From JANPPS01 sp965246835 (GTDB taxonomy: Bacteria; Pseudomonadota; Alphaproteobacteria; Acetobacterales; Acetobacteraceae): 64,000 nt of DNA. The translations under genes and the position numbers were made by a program. This document shows, piece after piece, positions 61,197-64,000 of the stretch (position 1 is its first letter; the number at the start of each line of letters is the position of its first letter). The stretch lies in contig CBDFFQ010000001.1 of NCBI GenBank assembly GCA_965246835.1, forward strand, positions 2,170,001 to 2,234,000, given 5' to 3'. A model generated the notes under the pieces. That model saw only the letters and a list, made by a program, of their open reading frames with translations, was not told the DNA's origin and did no database searches.

Positions 61197-63427
61197 CGGA
61201 CCGCCGCCTGGTCCAGCACGGCGCGGACCTGCCGGGCCAGATCCTCGGTGCGCCACGGCTTGCTGATCAGCGAGATGCCGGGATCGAGCTGGCCGTTATG
61301 CACGATCGCGTTCTGCGTGTAGCCGGAGGTGAACAGCACCGCGAGGCCCGGCAGCATCGCCTGCGCCCGTTCGGCCAGCGTGCGGGAGGTGATCTGGCCG
61401 GGCATCACCACGTCCGTGAACAACAAGTGCGGCCTTGCACCCTGTTCCAGCATCGCCAGCGCGGCATCGGCATTGGCCGCCTCGATCACCGCGTAGCCCA
61501 GACCGCGCAGGGCATCGGCCGCGGCCTGGCGGACCGGGGGGTCATCCTCCACCACCAGCACCAGCTCGCCGCGTCCCACGGCCGGGGCGGGCAGGGCGTC
61601 GGTCGCGGGGCGCGCGGCGCTGGTGGTGCGCGGGATATACAGACGCGCGGTCGTGCCCTGGCCGGGCTCGCTATATAATTGGAAATGGCCGCCGGACTGC
61701 TTGGCGAAGCCGAACACCATGGAGAGTCCGAGCCCGGTGCCCTGCCCATCCGGCTTGGTGGTGAAGAACGGCTCGGTCGCGCGGGCCAGCTGCTCCGGGG
61801 TCATGCCGATCCCCGTGTCGGTCACGGCGAACATCACATACTGGCCCGGCGACACCTCTGCCTGCTGGGCGGCATACGCGTCGTCGAGCGAGGCATTCGC
61901 GGCCTCGATCGTCAAACGGCCACGGTATTCCGCGTCCAGCTTGGCTGGCGCGCCGCCGCTGGCCGCCATCGCGTCCCGTGCGTTGAGCGCGAGGTTCAGC
62001 AGCGCGTTCTCGAGCTGGTTCGGGTCTGCCCGCACGGTCCAGAGCCCGCCGCCGATCACCAGCTCCAGCTCGATGGAGCCGCCCAGCGTGCGGCGGAACG
62101 TGTCTTCCATGCCGGTGAGCACGCGGGCCGGGTCCAGCGCCTCGGGCGCCAAGGGCTGGCGGCGGGCGAAGGCCAGGAGATGCCGGGTGAGCCGGGCGCC
62201 ACGGGTCACCCCGGCGCGAGCGGCCTCCAGCCGGGTCTGGACCCAGGGATCGATCGTGCCGCGGGCCAGCCGGTTGGTGACCAGTTCGAGGTTGGCGGAC
62301 ACGACTTGCAGCAGATTGTTGAAATCATGCGCGACGCCCCCCGTCATCTGGCCCAGCACCTCCATCTTCTGTGCTTGCCGCGCCACTTCCTCCGCCTGCA
62401 CCCGGCGGGTGATGTCCGCCACGGCCAGCATCTGCCCGCCCTCGGGCATGGCGCTGCGCCACAATTCCAGGATACGGCGGCCCCGCTTGGCTTCCACCAC
62501 CGCGGGCTGCGCGGGCGGGCTTGCGCTGTGCAGGGCCGGGGAGGGCTCGGCCTGGGCGGCCACCATCGCGGCCCAGGACAGGCCGGGGCGCACGAGGTCG
62601 GCGTCGAGCCCCAGCAGCGGCGCGAACCGCCGGTTGCAGAGCTGCAACCGGTCCGAGCCGTCGAACACGGCGATCCCGTCCCGCAGATGAGAGATCGCCG
62701 CGCGGAACTGCACATCCGCCCGCCGCTCCGCCCGTTGCGTGGCGGTGGTCCGGGCGCGTTGCCAGAGGGCTGCCACCAAGGCGAAGCCGAACAGCAGCAG
62801 GCCCGTGACCAGCGCGACCTGGGTGGCGCCCACGGTGGTGCTTTGGCTGATCTGCAGCTGCCGCGCCGTCCGCGCCCGCTCGGCCTCCGCATGCTGTGCG
62901 ATGGCCGCCACGCGCGCCCTTACGTCATCCATCAAGGCCTTGCCGCGATCGGTCACCACGACCGCGAGGGCGCCCGCAACGTCCCCGGCCTGAGCAAGCT
63001 CCACGGTGTGCCGCAGCTCATCCGCCTTCTGCAGCGCGACGCTGCGCAGCTCCCGTGCCCGCTCGGCCAGCCAATACGATTCGCGCCCCAGCGCAGACAG
63101 GCTGTCGAGCGCGGGCTCGATCCGTTTCAACGCGGCGTCATAGGGTTCGAGGTAGGCGGGCTTCAGCGTCAGAAGGAAGCCGCGCTGTCCGGTTTCCGCG
63201 TCCTGCAGCGTGTCCAGGACGGCGTTGACCGCATTGACCTGCATCCGCGCCCGCGCCGTGCTGGCGATCAAGGCGCCGGTGGACTGGTCCAGCCGCTGGC
63301 GCAAGAACGCGCCGCCGCCAAGGATCGTGGCGAGCACCACCACCACGGCCGCGAACTGCCACCGGAACACCCGCCATTCCAGTGCGGATGCCGATTTGGC
63401 CGAGTCTGGGCGGCTCAGCTCAGCCAT
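61193..63427 (-). CDS. CHASE3 hybrid histidine kinase
   Basis: 744 residues. Membrane span 1 at about 22-42. The CHASE3 sensor is marked by LDTLQDAETGQRGFLLT, span 2 lies near 203-222 and a PAS domain runs about 240-345 (DGIAVFDGSDRLQLCNRRFAPLLG). His367 in GGVAHDFNNLLQ is the phospho-acceptor. The ATPase domain shows NLALNARDAM and GQGTGLGLSMVFGF. The C-terminal receiver domain has Asp672 in LLFTDVVMPG. The signal and final response regulator are unknown. The ATG lies 13 bases inside dnaQ's 3' end and its own stop overlaps xerC. Confidence 0.9.
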   Translation of the reverse strand: MAELSRPDSAKSASALEWRVFRWQFAAVVVVLATILGGGAFLRQRLDQSTGALIASTARARMQVNAVNAVLDTLQDAETGQRGFLLTLKPAYLEPYDAALKRIEPALDSLSALGRESYWLAERARELRSVALQKADELRHTVELAQAGDVAGALAVVVTDRGKALMDDVRARVAAIAQHAEAERARTARQLQISQSTTVGATQVALVTGLLLFGFALVAALWQRARTTATQRAERRADVQFRAAISHLRDGIAVFDGSDRLQLCNRRFAPLLGLDADLVRPGLSWAAMVAAQAEPSPALHSASPPAQPAVVEAKRGRRILELWRSAMPEGGQMLAVADITRRVQAEEVARQAQKMEVLGQMTGGVAHDFNNLLQVVSANLELVTNRLARGTIDPWVQTRLEAARAGVTRGARLTRHLLAFARRQPLAPEALDPARVLTGMEDTFRRTLGGSIELELVIGGGLWTVRADPNQLENALLNLALNARDAMAASGGAPAKLDAEYRGRLTIEAANASLDDAYAAQQAEVSPGQYVMFAVTDTGIGMTPEQLARATEPFFTTKPDGQGTGLGLSMVFGFAKQSGGHFQLYSEPGQGTTARLYIPRTTSAARPATDALPAPAVGRGELVLVVEDDPPVRQAAADALRGLGYAVIEAANADAALAMLEQGARPHLLFTDVVMPGQITSRTLAERAQAMLPGLAVLFTSGYTQNAIVHNGQLDPGISLISKPWRTEDLARQVRAVLDQAAVR

Positions 63428-64000
63428 ACGGCGTTCGCGATCCGCTGCACGAAGGCGGCGTGCCGGGCCAGGGCGGCGGGGTCGGGCACGAGGCGGCGCG
63501 GGGTGCGGGCGCCCTCGAACCGGTAGGCCGTGACGGCGAACCCGCCGGCCGCGTCGGTCATCAACGACAATCCGCGCTGCCGCCCGCCCGTCAGCTCGAC
63601 ATACACCTCCGCCAGCAGCTTGCAGTCCAGCAGCGCATTGTGGGAAATGCGCTCCGAGAGGTCGATCCCGAACCGGCGGCACAGCGCATCGAGGCTGTTC
63701 GGCAGGCCCGGGAACCGCGCCTTCGCCAGCGCCAGGGTGTCCACCATGCGGCCCCGGTGCAGCGGGGCGTGCCCGACCCGGCCGAGCTCGGCATCCAGGA
63801 AGCCGAAATCGAACGGCGCATTGTGCGCGACCAAGGGATCGGTGCCGATGAAGGCCAGCAGATCGTCCACGATCTCGGCGAAGCGGGGCTTGCCGCGCAG
63901 ATCGGCCCGGGTCATGCCGTGCACGCGCGTGGCCTCCTCCGGGATGTCCCGCTCGGGGTCGATCAGGACATGGAAGCGGTTGCCGGTCGGCAGGTCCCGC
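63415..64000 (-). CDS. dnaQ: DNA polymerase III epsilon subunit (5' truncated by window edge)
   Basis: 195 residues visible; the start and exonuclease motif I lie outside the window. FHVLIDPERDIPEEATRVHGMT, PLVAHNAPFDFGFLDAELG (motif II), NSLDALCRRFGID and HNALLDCKLLAEVYVEL (motif III, with His and Asp) identify the 3'-5' proofreading exonuclease. Works with DnaE in the polymerase core. The 3' end overlaps the histidine-kinase start, so kinase translation may depend on it. Confidence 0.92.
   Translation of the reverse strand, partial: RDLPTGNRFHVLIDPERDIPEEATRVHGMTRADLRGKPRFAEIVDDLLAFIGTDPLVAHNAPFDFGFLDAELGRVGHAPLHRGRMVDTLALAKARFPGLPNSLDALCRRFGIDLSERISHNALLDCKLLAEVYVELTGGRQRGLSLMTDAAGGFAVTAYRFEGARTPRRLVPDPAALARHAAFVQRIANAVWLS

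Overview
This window is 64 kb of GC-rich, gene-dense alphaproteobacterial chromosome. Protein style points to the Acetobacteraceae or a close relative: OprP-like porin, ChvE/GguAB sugar importer, high-GC codon use, sdhCDAB and an mdh-odh block. NAD malate dehydrogenase and a complete 2-oxoglutarate dehydrogenase argue against classical acetic acid bacteria of the Acetobacter/Gluconobacter type. The assignment is inference from protein resemblance only. I saw no tRNA, rRNA or CRISPR array. One insertion sequence is present, an IS630-like element at 59228-60283.

Layout. 1-3488: tail of a surface-polysaccharide operon (GT2 glycosyltransferase cut by the window edge, second glycosyltransferase, lytic transglycosylase, acyltransferase). 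3530-6250: a 906-residue orphan protein. 6281-7396: M14-type deacylase, divergent from an 11-gene operon at 7562-17368. That operon carries a two-ATPase ABC sugar importer, then DhaL, DhaM(EIIA), HPr, enzyme I, an HTH protein and DhaK, so uptake and the whole PEP-to-dihydroxyacetone phosphorelay are encoded together. 17372-23906 (minus strand): a compact three-gene operon of a membrane-anchored patatin, a patatin lipoprotein and a RoxA-like di-haem cytochrome c lipoprotein. This is the most unusual unit in the window.

23980-28674: a galactose/arabinose 1-dehydrogenase facing a ChvE-GguA-GguB type importer. 28737-33715: GGDEF-EAL protein divergent from a YfiR-like periplasmic protein and a TonB-dependent receptor. 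33716-37707: SMP-30 lactonase, DUF72, DUF1289 and an animal-type haem peroxidase. 37795-41229: sdhCDAB. 41374-46865: dual-specificity-like phosphatase, SPFH protein, 2OG-Fe(II) oxygenase, small secreted protein, ZapE and a porin. 46862-49054: a GT2-polysaccharide deacetylase fusion.

49257-56074: mdh-sucA-sucB-(coiled-coil ORF)-lpd. With sdhCDAB this supplies a large part of the TCA cycle, but sucCD is absent from its usual place between mdh and sucA. 56078-58836: OsmC protein followed by pdxA-pdxJ and an FMN-binding PPOX protein, a candidate vitamin B6 operon. 58894-61196: a small acidic protein, the IS630 copy (transposase split at an A8 run) and a XerC-type recombinase. 61193-64000: CHASE3 hybrid histidine kinase and dnaQ, both overlapping their downstream neighbours.

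Non-coding structure worth attention: a nested inverted repeat over the putative dha-operon promoter, a perfect 11-bp hairpin with a GCAA loop after the binding-protein gene, an inverted pair of REP-like palindromes after sdhB, a two-copy 32-bp tandem repeat before mdh, and a dispersed-type repeat next to the IS. No gene-free stretch exceeds about 260 bases.
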